From Akkermansia massiliensis (GTDB lineage Bacteria; Verrucomicrobiota; Verrucomicrobiia; Verrucomicrobiales; Akkermansiaceae): a stretch of 64,000 nt of DNA. Both the position numbers and the translations under genes were made by a program. Under the pieces are notes generated by a model. The model ran no database searches. It saw only the letters and a program-made list of their open reading frames with translations, and was not told where the DNA came from. Positions 1 through 8,957 of the stretch are shown in pieces. The DNA lies in assembly GCF_018847375.1 (NCBI RefSeq), contig NZ_CP072036.1, positions 62,001 through 126,000 of the forward strand. The letters run 5' to 3'. How positions within the stretch are numbered: position 1 is the first letter of the stretch; the number at the start of each line of letters is the position of its first letter.

Positions 1-338
1 CCGTGCCTGAGGAGGAAGAGAAGGATGCCGGACGGGAAATGCGCTTTGACGTCATCGTGGCCAACCTGCCCTACATTGCGGATGGAGAGGAGCTTGCCCC
101 GGAAGTTATGAAAGATCCCCATACGGCCCTGTTCGGAGGCCCGGAAGGCTGGGAAATCATTGAACGCTTTCTGGCCCGCGCCCGGGACTACCTGAATGAA
201 AACGGCTTCGTAGCCCTGGAAATCGGACATGACCAGGCGGCAGCCGTGACGCAGATCATGGACGGCTACGGCTATAATTACATTGAAGTGCTGAAAGACA
301 TGAGCGGCGTAGCCCGCTTCCCCTTCGGTTATCATTAA
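1..338 (+). CDS. prmC: Peptide chain release factor N5-glutamine methyltransferase, C-terminal part
   Basis: This is the 3' end of a gene that enters from the left edge. The product methylates the glutamine of the GGQ motif in class 1 release factors using S-adenosylmethionine. The visible part holds the substrate-binding motif VANLPYI, where the family usually has NPPY, followed by the typical run TALFGGPEGWEIIERFL and an ending in which LEIGHDQ is the usual late strand. The Pro-to-Leu change in NPPY is seen in some distant PrmC groups and need not mean loss of function. Stop is 26 bases before priA, so the two are probably co-transcribed. Start and N-terminal domain lie outside the window. 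Confidence 0.85.
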   Translation, partial: VPEEEEKDAGREMRFDVIVANLPYIADGEELAPEVMKDPHTALFGGPEGWEIIERFLARARDYLNENGFVALEIGHDQAAAVTQIMDGYGYNYIEVLKDMSGVARFPFGYH

Positions 339-364
339 CAATTATTCCTTCCCCCTTTCACTCC

Positions 365-2581
365 ATGCAGGCGGCGCGCATTCTGGTTGACGGACAAAGC
401 GATCTGGTGCTGGACTACGGCATTCCGCCGGAAGCGGGGGACGTCAGGCCGGGCTGCCGCGTGCAGGTTCCCCTGCGCAACAGGACGGCCACCGGCACTG
501 TTCTTACGCTGTCCGAGCCGGACCCTGCCTGGAAGGACAGGCTCAAGCCCATTCTGAAACTGATCGACCCGGAACCCTTGATTTCCCCGGTCATGATGAA
601 TCTGGCCTCCTGGGCGGCGGACTATTATTCCGTAGCGCTGGACCAAATGATCCGCTGCCTGCTCCCGGAAACCGTCCGTCAGGAAAACACGGCGGAAAAA
701 ATGCGGAAAATGGTGCATCTGGAAAAACGTCCGTCCCGTGAGGAGCTGGATGCCCTGTACCGCAAAGCGCCCCGGCAGGCCCAAATGCTGGATTATTTTT
801 CATCTGCGGAACAGATGGAAGCGCCTCTGGCCGCATTCGGCACGGGGGCTCTGAACATCGCCCGCAGCCTGGCGGCCAAGGGCTTCATCTCCCTGAAGGA
901 GGAATCCGTGCACCGCGACCCCAGCACTGGAGAGCAGTTCGTCCCCAGCCAGCCCATGAAGCTGAACGATCAGCAGCAGAAGGCGCTGGAAGAAATCACG
1001 GCCATGTGCACGGCGGAGCACAAAAAACCGGTGCTCCTGCAAGGAGTCACCGGCTCCGGCAAAACGGAGGTTTACCTTCAGGCCGTCTCCCAAATGGTGA
1101 AATCCGGAAAATCCGCCCTGATCATGGTACCGGAAATCTCCCTGACGCCCCAGACCGTCCAGCGCTTCAAATCCCGTTTTGCGGAACTGCCCTCTTCCGT
1201 GGCGGTGCTGCACAGCCTCCTATCGGACGGAGAACGCTTTGACGAATGGCACGCCATCCGTTCCGGAAAGGCACGCATCGTCATCGGCCCCCGTTCCGCC
1301 GTCTTCGCCCCTCTTCAGAACCTGGGGCTGGTGATTGTGGATGAGGAGCATGACGCGTCCTACAAGCAGGAAAGCTCCCCCCGCTACCACGGGCGGGACC
1401 TGGCCGTGCTGCGCGCCCATCTGGAAGACTGCGCCGTGGTCCTGGGCTCCGCCACCCCTTCCCTGGAAAGCATCCATAACGCCCTGACCGGAAAATATTC
1501 CCTGGTGAAGCTGACGGAAAGGGCGGACGGCCAGCAGCTCCCCCTCATCCGCATTCTGGACATGAAGACGGAGGGCAGAAACAAATCCGGCCCCAACGTC
1601 ATCTCCGAGCGGCTCAGAATGTCCATCGACCGGCGGCTGGACAAGGGGGAACAGGTCATCCTTCTGCTCAACAGGCGCGGATTCGCACGCTCCATCCAGT
1701 GTCCGGACTGCGGCCACGTGGTGACGTGCCTGCACTGCTCCCTGCCCCTGACCTACCACCGTACGGAGGACCGCCTCATGTGCCACCTGTGCGGGTTCAA
1801 GGCCCTGCCGCCCCGCACCTGTCCGGAGTGCAGGTCCGCCAATATCATGCTCCAGGGGTACGGTACCCAGAAGGTGGAGGAAATCCTGCGGCGCACCTTT
1901 CCTGCGGCGCGCATCACGCGCGTGGATGCGGACGTGGCCCGGCGCAAAAACGCCGTCAGAACCATTCTGAACCAGTTCCGCGCCCATAAGATAGACATTC
2001 TCCTGGGCACCCAGATGATTGCCAAGGGTCTGGACTTTCCCAACGTGACGCTGGTGGGCGTGCTGAACGCGGACCTGGGTCTCCATATCCCGGATCCCCG
2101 CGCGGGAGAGCGCACCTTCCAGCTTCTGACGCAGGTGGCGGGCCGCGCCGGCCGCGGCGACCTTTCCGGGGAGGTCATCATCCAGACCTTTACCCCCCAG
2201 TCCCCTTCCCTGCAGTACGCCCGCCATCACGATACGGACGGCTTTGCGGCGCAGGAGCTGGAAATGCGCCGCTCCTTCGACCTGCCGCCTTTCACCCACA
2301 TCGCCGTGCTGACCATACGCTCCCAGCATGAAAACATGGCGGAATTCGCCACGCGCACGCTCGCGGCGCGCCTCCGCGGCATGCTGCCCCCTCCAGCCAC
2401 GATGACGGACCCCATGCCGGCGCCCATTCCCCGCGCACACGGCCAGTTCAGATTCCAGATCACGGTCAAGGGGCCGTCCGCCCGCATCCTCTCCCGCACC
2501 CTGCGGAAGCTGGTGCAGGAAGCCGGGCTGGGGGACGACCTGACCGCCGTGATCGACGTGGACGCCATGTCATTCATGTAA
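365..2581 (+). CDS. priA: Primosomal replication restart helicase PriA
   Basis: A 738-residue superfamily 2 DNA helicase that reloads the replisome at stalled forks. Visible are Walker A GVTGSGKTEVYLQ near residue 228, the DEEH box in VIVDEEHDASYKQ near residue 325, a helicase C-terminal domain with QMIAKGLDFPNV and QVAGRAGRGDLSGEV, and a zinc-binding insert with paired cysteines (CPDC, CLHC, CHLC, CPEC) around residues 446-490. Length and domain order are normal for PriA. The start ATG lies 26 bases after the prmC stop; the N-terminal DNA-binding domain begins directly at this ATG. dapF follows after 59 bases on the same strand. Confidence 0.96.
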   Translation: MQAARILVDGQSDLVLDYGIPPEAGDVRPGCRVQVPLRNRTATGTVLTLSEPDPAWKDRLKPILKLIDPEPLISPVMMNLASWAADYYSVALDQMIRCLLPETVRQENTAEKMRKMVHLEKRPSREELDALYRKAPRQAQMLDYFSSAEQMEAPLAAFGTGALNIARSLAAKGFISLKEESVHRDPSTGEQFVPSQPMKLNDQQQKALEEITAMCTAEHKKPVLLQGVTGSGKTEVYLQAVSQMVKSGKSALIMVPEISLTPQTVQRFKSRFAELPSSVAVLHSLLSDGERFDEWHAIRSGKARIVIGPRSAVFAPLQNLGLVIVDEEHDASYKQESSPRYHGRDLAVLRAHLEDCAVVLGSATPSLESIHNALTGKYSLVKLTERADGQQLPLIRILDMKTEGRNKSGPNVISERLRMSIDRRLDKGEQVILLLNRRGFARSIQCPDCGHVVTCLHCSLPLTYHRTEDRLMCHLCGFKALPPRTCPECRSANIMLQGYGTQKVEEILRRTFPAARITRVDADVARRKNAVRTILNQFRAHKIDILLGTQMIAKGLDFPNVTLVGVLNADLGLHIPDPRAGERTFQLLTQVAGRAGRGDLSGEVIIQTFTPQSPSLQYARHHDTDGFAAQELEMRRSFDLPPFTHIAVLTIRSQHENMAEFATRTLAARLRGMLPPPATMTDPMPAPIPRAHGQFRFQITVKGPSARILSRTLRKLVQEAGLGDDLTAVIDVDAMSFM

Positions 2582-2640
2582 GCCGCCTTGCCAAATCCGG
2601 ACGGCCGCATTAAAATTCCGGCACAACACAACTTACTATT

Positions 2641-3465
2641 ATGCTGCTTCATTTCTACAAGATGACGGGCGCCGGAAATGACTTTGTCATGGTGGACAAC
2701 CGTGACCTGGAACTTTCCTCCGTGCTGGACAAGGAGACCATTGAAGCCCTGTGCGACCGCCGCTTCGGCATCGGGGCGGACGGCCTGATTGCCGTGGAAC
2801 CGTCCCGGGGCAAAGGGGGAACCGTGCGCATGCGCTATTACAATGCCGACGGCGGAGAAGCGGAAATGTGCGGCAACGGAGCCCGCTGCTTCGGCAACTT
2901 CGCCGCGGCCCTGCTTCATCACGACAAATCCGCTCCCCTCCCCTTTGAAACGATGGCCGGCATCGTGACCGCCACCTTTGAAAAGGACGGGAATGTCACC
3001 GTGAACCTGACGGATCCCCACTCCCTGCAGCTCTTTGTGCTGAATGCGGACCCGGCGGTGGGGGCGGACGTCCACTTCCTGAATACAGGCGTTCCGCACG
3101 CCGTAGCGTTTCTGGACAAGCTGGACGGCCTGGACGTTCCCCGTCTGGGCGCCTACCTGCGTTACCATAGCGCATTCTCTCCAAAAGGCACCAACGCCAA
3201 CTTCGCCAGAATCCTGTCTCCGGGGCACATCGCCATACGTACTTATGAACGCGGCGTGGAGGATGAAACGCTTGCCTGCGGAACGGGCATGACCGCCAGC
3301 GCGCTGCTGCACGCCGTATTGACGGATGCCCCTTCACCCATTCAAGTGGACGTAGCGGGAGGGGACACGCTCAAAGTAGGCTTCCAGCGCACGGGAGACC
3401 GCTTTACCAGCGTGACGCTGACCGGACCGGCGGACCTCGTCTTTACCGGAGACATAGAACTCTGA
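2641..3465 (+). CDS. dapF: Diaminopimelate epimerase
   Basis: A 274-residue enzyme that converts LL- to meso-diaminopimelate for lysine and peptidoglycan. The N-terminus HFYKMTGAGNDFVMVDN is the family signature. The two catalytic cysteines are visible: C77 in EMCGNGARC and about C213 in TLACGTGMTAS. Length fits the family. It lies downstream of priA on the same strand and ends 37 bases before the stop of the convergent membrane-protein gene. Nothing unusual is seen. Confidence 0.96.
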   Translation: MLLHFYKMTGAGNDFVMVDNRDLELSSVLDKETIEALCDRRFGIGADGLIAVEPSRGKGGTVRMRYYNADGGEAEMCGNGARCFGNFAAALLHHDKSAPLPFETMAGIVTATFEKDGNVTVNLTDPHSLQLFVLNADPAVGADVHFLNTGVPHAVAFLDKLDGLDVPRLGAYLRYHSAFSPKGTNANFARILSPGHIAIRTYERGVEDETLACGTGMTASALLHAVLTDAPSPIQVDVAGGDTLKVGFQRTGDRFTSVTLTGPADLVFTGDIEL

Positions 3466-3502
3466 CCGGCCCCTCGCGGAAAAACGCCGTTGTCCTCCGT
3501 CA

Positions 3503-4291
3503 TCAGGGAGCATGCCTGTTCAGCAGGGAACACTCTGCCTTTACATAACCGCCGTAATTGTTGCAGAATGCCTTGTACACGGCAGGGCCCATATTCGTCT
3601 CGCAATAATACTTTACGGTAATGCAGTCCTTCTTGCGTTCCACATTCAGAAAACGGCTGGACAGCAGAACCAGGTTGCTCTGGTAATTCCACAGGGCCAT
3701 GTCACGCGCCATTTCCTCATTGATCTTCTCACAAATAAAACTCTCCGGCGGGGGAAACAAAATGGCGCTGACAACGCTGATCAGGCAAATTCCGGGCACC
3801 ACTCCTATCGCAAGCACTCCGTGGCACTTCCTGACAAAGGGGATGTGGTTCCGGAACTTCCGGAAGAGGAAGAAACGGAACAAATAACCCGCCAGCAGCA
3901 TCACCGGAAAGGAAACATTCACGTACTCAAAAGCCAGGCTCATTACTCCAAGGGCAAAAAAGCCGATGCCCTTCCACACCTTCCTGTACACCGGGATGCA
4001 GGCGCAAAGAAACACGTACAGAATATATCCCAGCAGACAGAGGAACGGGAGAAGCGTTCCTGTAAATATGTGCTCCACCATGCAGTCCCACGGATATTCC
4101 CTGCTGGGAGCACATGCCTCATGAAAAAACATGCACACCATGCTCAGAATCACCAGCCCGGCAAGGAGGATGGCCTTTACTTTTCTTGATTCATACAGAA
4201 GCCACAGTAAAACGACGCCAAAAGGCAGTAAATAGCAGCCGATACTGCTGAACACAGTGGACAACATGGGAATGTGAGGAAAGAAATTCAT
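3503..4291 (-). CDS. Uncharacterised multi-spanning membrane protein
   Basis: A 262-residue protein that I do not recognise. The first two thirds contain about five or six hydrophobic segments (for example VVLLWLLYESRK preceded by a hydrophobic stretch, LLPFLCLLGYILYVFLCACI, and VVPGICLISVVSAILF), with basic loops such as FLFRKFRNHIPFVRK between them. After the last segment comes a soluble tail of about 85 residues, probably extracytoplasmic, with several cysteines. The DNA is more A+T-rich than dapF beside it. It is convergent with dapF. A role in envelope functions is only a guess. Confidence 0.6.
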   Translation of the reverse strand: MNFFPHIPMLSTVFSSIGCYLLPFGVVLLWLLYESRKVKAILLAGLVILSMVCMFFHEACAPSREYPWDCMVEHIFTGTLLPFLCLLGYILYVFLCACIPVYRKVWKGIGFFALGVMSLAFEYVNVSFPVMLLAGYLFRFFLFRKFRNHIPFVRKCHGVLAIGVVPGICLISVVSAILFPPPESFICEKINEEMARDMALWNYQSNLVLLSSRFLNVERKKDCITVKYYCETNMGPAVYKAFCNNYGGYVKAECSLLNRHAP

Positions 4292-4487
4292 GGCTTGGAT
4301 AGGGACAACTGGCTGGTTAACGACTCAAAGGCATCTGTGACTGTGGCAACAATAATTGGAAATAAAATAAATTCAAACATTCGTTTTCAAATAATGCAGA
4401 AAAAATCATATTCTTCTCATAAAAAACCGTTCAGCACGACTCTCCAACTTGACAAAACAACCTTCTGGAAAAGATAATAACGCTCTG

Positions 4488-4736
4488 ATGAAGCACTCTC
4501 TTTTCCTCCCGGCGGCCATCCTTCCTCTTCTCCTCTCTCTGCCCCAATGCAGCCGCAAGCCGCTCCTTCCGGAATACACGCCCCTGTGTGCCGGAATGGT
4601 GCCCGGAAAACACACCTCCCCCCGCGCCCTCCAGGCACGGGAAAACAGAACCTACCGGGTTGGCCCGAAAGGCGGTGTGTATTACATCAATTCCCACAAT
4701 AAAAAAGTCTACATCAAATCCAGGAGGATTCAATAG
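4488..4736 (+). CDS. Small putative lipoprotein with a basic YYINSHNKKVYIK tail
   Basis: An 82-residue product with a signal sequence (MKHSLFLPAAILPLLLSLPQC) whose cysteine could be a lipidation site, although Gln at -1 is not canonical. The C-terminus, GPKGGVYYINSHNKKVYIK, resembles the short basic motif GPRGGxYYIN..GKKVY known from the PBCV basic adaptor family. I chose the ATG at 4488 because the signal sequence starts there; an upstream in-frame TTG at 4449 would add 13 polar residues. The gene stands alone between a divergent membrane protein and tRNA-His. Function unknown. Confidence 0.6.
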   Translation: MKHSLFLPAAILPLLLSLPQCSRKPLLPEYTPLCAGMVPGKHTSPRALQARENRTYRVGPKGGVYYINSHNKKVYIKSRRIQ

Positions 4737-4855
4737 AAGACCACGCAAACACCCCGTAACTTTCCAAATGGGAAACAAATAATTGCTTTACCCGTCCCTT
4801 ATTTTATTTTTGAGAAAATATTCCGTCTAAAAAACTCATCAAACTCATTTTCTTC

Positions 4856-4884
4856 TTGCCAAAACGGAAGAGGACGGGTAATGT
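4856..4884 (+). promoter_or_regulatory. Putative sigma-70-type promoter of tRNA-His
   Basis: TTGCCA at 4856-4861 and TAATGT at 4879-4884 are 17 bases apart and lie 23 bases before the tRNA. The -10 match is weak, so the call rests mainly on spacing and position. Confidence 0.4.
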
Positions 4885-4906
4885 CTGCCGCACCACAACA
4901 TTAAAT

Positions 4907-4982
4907 GGTGTCGGTAGTTCAATGGTAGAGCCCCAGATTGTGATTCTGGTTGTTGCGGGTTCGAGCCCCGTCCGACACCCCA
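4907..4982 (+). tRNA. tRNA-His (GTG)
   Basis: A full cloverleaf folds: acceptor GTGTCGG with CCGACAC, D arm around TTCAATGGTAGAG, anticodon stem CCAGA/TCTGG with loop TTGTGAT giving anticodon GTG, and T arm GCGGG TTCGAGC CCCGT. The extra G at -1 (4907) opposite C73 (4979) is the histidine identity element. CCA is encoded (4980-4982). Confidence 0.96.
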
Positions 4983-5000
4983 TCCCCTTTCCTTCATGAA

Positions 5001-5026
5001 AAAGAGCACTTATGGTGCTCTTTTTT
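5001..5026 (+). terminator. Rho-independent terminator after tRNA-His
   Basis: AAAGAGCAC and GTGCTCTTT form a 9-bp stem around a short loop and run straight into a T tract. It sits 18 bases after the tRNA and just upstream of the menG start, so it separates the tRNA transcript from the methyltransferase unless read through. Confidence 0.85.
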
Positions 5027-5039
5027 ACTATCCATCCGC

Positions 5040-5711
5040 ATGCGCAATCCAGAATTCGTCAAAGCCGCTTTTTCCGCCATTGCGCCGCGCTATGTGGCCA
5101 CCAACCATGTACTGAGCATGGGCGTGGACCTGCTGTGGCGGCAGCGCGTCGTGCAGCTCGTCTCCGAATGGAAGCCGGAACGCCTCCTGGACCTGGCGAC
5201 GGGAACCGGGGATCTGGCCCTGGCCATCCTGAACGCCATGCCGGAAATCCGGCTGACCGGTTCCGACTTCTGCCAGCCCATGCTGGACGTAGCGGCCAAA
5301 CGGGGACTGGACAACCTGGTCTGTGCGGACGCCATGAACCTGCCCTTTTCCTCCGCATCCTATGATGCAGTCACCGTCGCCTTCGGCCTGCGGAACATGG
5401 CCAGCTATCCGGACGCCCTGCGGGAAATGGGCCGCATGCTGCGGCCGGGGGGCCATTTGCTCATTCTGGATTTCTCCCTGCCTGAAAACCTGCTGAAAAG
5501 CCCCTACCGTTTTTACCTGCACCGCATCCTCCCCGTCATTGCAGGCTGGATGACCGGCCACCGGGAAGCCTACGACTACCTGGCGGAAAGCATTGAAGCC
5601 TTTCCCAGCGGCCAGGCCATGCAGGACCTGCTCCGGGACTGCGGCTACAGCAACATCACGGCGGAACCCCTGAACGGGGGGATCGCCAGCATCTACACCG
5701 CCCAGCGATGA
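5040..5711 (+). CDS. menG: MenG/UbiE-family quinone-biosynthesis C-methyltransferase
   Basis: A 223-residue SAM-dependent methyltransferase of the UbiE/MenG family, which adds the ring methyl group in menaquinone (or ubiquinone) synthesis. Visible signatures are FSAIAPRYVATNHVLSMG at the N-terminus, the SAM motif DLATGTGDLALAI near residue 51, VTVAFGLRNM, and the C-terminal GGIASIYTAQR. I chose the ATG at 5040 because the family signature starts there; an upstream extension would overlap tRNA-His and its terminator. Verrucomicrobia normally use menaquinone, so menG is the likelier name. Its stop overlaps the next start by ATGA, indicating translational coupling. Confidence 0.88.
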   Translation: MRNPEFVKAAFSAIAPRYVATNHVLSMGVDLLWRQRVVQLVSEWKPERLLDLATGTGDLALAILNAMPEIRLTGSDFCQPMLDVAAKRGLDNLVCADAMNLPFSSASYDAVTVAFGLRNMASYPDALREMGRMLRPGGHLLILDFSLPENLLKSPYRFYLHRILPVIAGWMTGHREAYDYLAESIEAFPSGQAMQDLLRDCGYSNITAEPLNGGIASIYTAQR

Positions 5712-7213
5712 GTGCGGGTGACGCGAGAGAGGGCATTATCCGCGGCAGGGCGTCGCGCGCCCGCCTGGGGGGTAAACTTGCCGGACTGTCCCTGCCCCGC
5801 CAGATCGCCGTCATTGCCTTCTGGCCCTTCCTGGAACAGCTTCTGAGCTTCTTCGTCACCTCCTCCGACCTCTTCATTGCCACCAAAATCGGGCTGGACG
5901 CGCAGGACACCATCAACATCTCCGACGGCATGGGGGCTGTCGTCTTCCTCATGTGGTTCGGCTTCGTCATCCAGGGGTCCATCATGATGGGGGCCACGGC
6001 CATCGTCTCCCGCATGACCGGAGCCAGGGATTACCCCCAGGCGCAGCACGGGCTGCACCAGGCCGCCATGCTGGGGCTGCTGGCCGGCATCATCTCCTGC
6101 GGGCTGCTTTTCGCATGCAGCGGCTTCCTGGTCACGCACGTGCTGACCATGAATGAAGCCGCTAGGGCCTACGCCCTGCAATACGTCTATGTGGCCGCGT
6201 TCGCCGCTCCCTTCAGCGGCGTGGTCTTTGCCATCAATGCCGCCCTGCGCGGCTCCGGAGACACGCGGCTGCCCTTCTGGATCATGATGGGCGTGGGCAT
6301 CCTCAACGTCATTTTCAGCGTCACCTTCGTCTTTGCGGACGCCCCGCTGGGCGGCTGGCGCATCGGAGGCATTGCGGCGGGAACGGTCTGCGGCTACGGC
6401 ATCAGCATGTGCGCGCTCCTCTTCATCATGCTGCGGCGCAGGAAAAAAATATTCGCGGGAAGAGAAAACGAATCCCTGGAAGAACTCGTCAAGGAACGCG
6501 GGGAACACTATGCTCCGCCGCTGTACCTCAGCTTCTCCCATCTGCGGCCGGACATGGGCATGCAGAAGCGCATCCTGAAAATCGGGCTGCCGCAGGCCGT
6601 GGAAGTCTTCGGCATGTGGGGCATCCAGATGTTCTGCCTCTCCATCATCAGCGAACTGCCCATCAAGGGCGTGCTGGGCGTCCACAACATCGCCGTCCGC
6701 ATTGAATCGCTAAGCTTCCTGCCCGGATTCGCCATCGGCATGGCGGCCTCCACCCTGGTGGGGCAGTACCTGGGCGCCCGGAACGCGCTCATGGCCCGCA
6801 TCACCATCTGGAAATGCATGCGGTACGCCATCATCTTCATGACGGGGCTGGGCGTGCTCTTCTGCGCCTTCCCCTCCCTCTTCATGGAGATATTCTCCAA
6901 TGGCAACATGACGCTCATTGACACCGGCATTCCCGTGCTGCGCACCATGCTGCTGGTGGAGCCCTTCTTCGCCGCCTGCATCGTGATGAAAATGTCCCTG
7001 CGCGGCGCGGGCGACACGCGGAGGGTCATGTTCATCTCCTACGGCATCATGGGCTTCTTCCGCGTCGTCTGCACATGGGTCTGGTTCAAGCTTGCCCCGG
7101 AAACCATGACTCTGTGGGGCATCTGGCTGCTCTTCGCCTTTGAAATGGCCGTTCAGTCCGCCATCCTCTATAAAATTGTCAAGGGCCGGAGCTGGACAAA
7201 ATTGCAAGTCTAA
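5708..7213 (+). CDS. MATE-family multidrug/metabolite exporter
   Basis: A 501-residue integral membrane protein of the multidrug and toxin extrusion family, using a proton or sodium gradient. The two internally similar halves each carry the family patterns: AALRGSGDTRLPFWIMMG in the first half and KMSLRGAGDTRRVMFISYG in the second, with GGIAAGTVCGYGISM and GMAASTLVGQYLGARN. A hydrophilic insert of about 50 residues (RRRKKIFAGRENESLEELVKE onward) lies between the halves. The start overlaps the menG stop by four bases. Substrate cannot be read from sequence. Confidence 0.92.
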   Translation: MSAGDAREGIIRGRASRARLGGKLAGLSLPRQIAVIAFWPFLEQLLSFFVTSSDLFIATKIGLDAQDTINISDGMGAVVFLMWFGFVIQGSIMMGATAIVSRMTGARDYPQAQHGLHQAAMLGLLAGIISCGLLFACSGFLVTHVLTMNEAARAYALQYVYVAAFAAPFSGVVFAINAALRGSGDTRLPFWIMMGVGILNVIFSVTFVFADAPLGGWRIGGIAAGTVCGYGISMCALLFIMLRRRKKIFAGRENESLEELVKERGEHYAPPLYLSFSHLRPDMGMQKRILKIGLPQAVEVFGMWGIQMFCLSIISELPIKGVLGVHNIAVRIESLSFLPGFAIGMAASTLVGQYLGARNALMARITIWKCMRYAIIFMTGLGVLFCAFPSLFMEIFSNGNMTLIDTGIPVLRTMLLVEPFFAACIVMKMSLRGAGDTRRVMFISYGIMGFFRVVCTWVWFKLAPETMTLWGIWLLFAFEMAVQSAILYKIVKGRSWTKLQV

Positions 7214-7273
7214 CCTCCCGAACGCCTTTCCCGGACGCGTGCAAATCCAAAACGTGATGCCTGCATAAAAACT

Positions 7274-7302
7274 TTGCTCTTCCCGTCAAATTCTGCTATC
7301 GT
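7274..7302 (+). promoter_or_regulatory. Putative promoter of tRNA-Met/Ile2
   Basis: TTGCTC (7274-7279), a 17-base spacer and TATCGT (7297-7302) lie 21 bases upstream of the tRNA. Match is partial but spacing is ideal. Confidence 0.45.
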
Positions 7303-7323
7303 TTCTCCACGTTGTTCTTCAAC

Positions 7324-7399
<76 letters not shown>

Positions 7400-7586
7400 T
7401 TTTTTCTTGAGTGGCCTTACCTATGCCTCTATTTTGCAAGATTTTCCACCGCAAACGGTTCTTATGGCATTCAGATTTTGTCATGCTTTCCGCCACGCAC
7501 GGCTTTTTCAGTTTATAATGGTTCCAAAATAACTGATGCACCATGTGATGGCTGAATGCACCAATGCTCACATAAAGCATTCCGGG

Positions 7587-8670
7587 CTAGGAGCGGTGAA
7601 ACAGTTTTTTGTTCCACTTTTTCAAACCTGCCTCTAATTTTTCCCTGGGGGTTTTCTTCCTGCCACTCAAATTGCGGATGAAAAAATCCCTGTAGTTATT
7701 GACGCAAAATCCGTTTCCCCTTCTCCTCACCTGTTCCACGGGAGAAGTAAATATCTCAATTAGAGCTGCCTTCAGTCTGGCCTCCTTTTCCTGAGCCCGT
7801 TCAATCTGCCAGGGGAGCCGTTTGGGTTCAGCCATCATGGCGAGCCATGATTCATCATCTTCATCAATTCTTTTGATTTCCGCTACAACTTCGTCCAGAG
7901 ATGAATACCGGTGGCAATTAATAAATGCCCTGGGATTATAGTCCTCCTCAATTAATGGATTTCCCCAGTAAATAGGGATGGAGCGGGCCAGAAAGCTCGT
8001 GATTATTTTTTCTGTTGAATAACCCCGGTACCAGGCATTTTCACACGCAAAGGAAAACTTATAGGGGTTTTTCAACAGAATACTTCCCTTGAGCCAGTCA
8101 TCGGACTCCCTGGGAACGGAACAGGGTGTATTGTTCAAATGCTTTCCTATGGAATTGATCTTCTTGTATTCAGAAAGCCGGGAAAACAACTGGATGCGGT
8201 AGGGAATGCCCTTCTCCATGGGAGTAGATATAATTGCAGAATCCGCTTTTCCGGTTCAGGACATCAGCCACATTTTCCAATGGCAGCTGATCCGCCTGGA
8301 CACGGTAGGAGGATAAAAAAGGCATCTCCAGAACGCGCCCCCCATGATCGGCGGAATCAAACCCTATGTGATAATCGAACAAATTCAAATCTGGAGCGAG
8401 GGCTTCTCCATATACATCCATGATCGTAATTTTTCCTATGGAATCCTGTAAAAATTGAAGATATGTCTCTTTGGAAGAGGTATACAACCAAGGGAAGGCA
8501 ATAAGAAAATCTGCGTTGTCCCTGTCTATTTCCAATTCAAGAATAGATGGATCTATCTTCCTGAAACGGCATAGAAAACCATCGATCTGCCATTCCTCAG
8601 CGCCCTGCATAAACCCGATTTTTACTTTCATTCCCTGTTTCTCAAATTGATGGGCATTATACAGTCCCAT
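7587..8670 (-). pseudogene. GT10 alpha-1,3-fucosyltransferase, split by a frameshift
   Basis: Two overlapping frames on this strand encode consecutive parts of one glycosyltransferase family 10 enzyme, which moves fucose from GDP-fucose to GlcNAc or Glc in Lewis-type glycans. The 5' part (8170-8670; best start ATG at 8631, MKVKIGFMQGAEEW) ends in KSGFCNYIYS and then drifts into nonsense. The 3' part (7587-8219) resumes with GIPYRIQLFSRLSEYKKINS and contains the donor-binding core FACENAWYRGYSTEKIITSF and IPIYWGNP. The break lies in or near TACTCCCATGG at about 8220-8228, where one base would restore the frame. DNA is A+T-rich. It may be a real lesion, a phase-off allele, or a sequencing error. 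Confidence 0.82.
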
Positions 8671-8914
8671 GTAAGCTAGTCAATCTGAACGAAGACAGAC
8701 TCAACATCCTCATATATTCCATGCAAGCTTTTTAAATCCATCAGGGAGCCGTACAATCTCATAGTATATTTCCTCTTGAAAAAAGCAGGTTCACCGACCA
8801 TAAAATACCAAATTCAGTCCACCTGTTATTGATGGAACAACCAACCTTGCCATCTCTCCGTGCCTCATATAATAGAACTCGTGTTTTTACATGGAATTCC
8901 CTCTTCCTGTAAAA

Positions 8915-8953
8915 CGCCGCCCGGAAATCCTGAGGAGAATTTCCGGACGGCGG
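8915..8953 (-). terminator. Hairpin after the short leuA
   Basis: GCCGCCCGGAAAT and ATTTCCGGACGGC form a strong near-perfect stem with a 10-base loop, only a few bases past the leuA stop. On the minus strand it is followed by GTTTTAC, a short T tract. The 287 bases from 8671 to 8957 otherwise hold no convincing gene. Confidence 0.7.
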
Positions 8954-8957
8954 AGAT

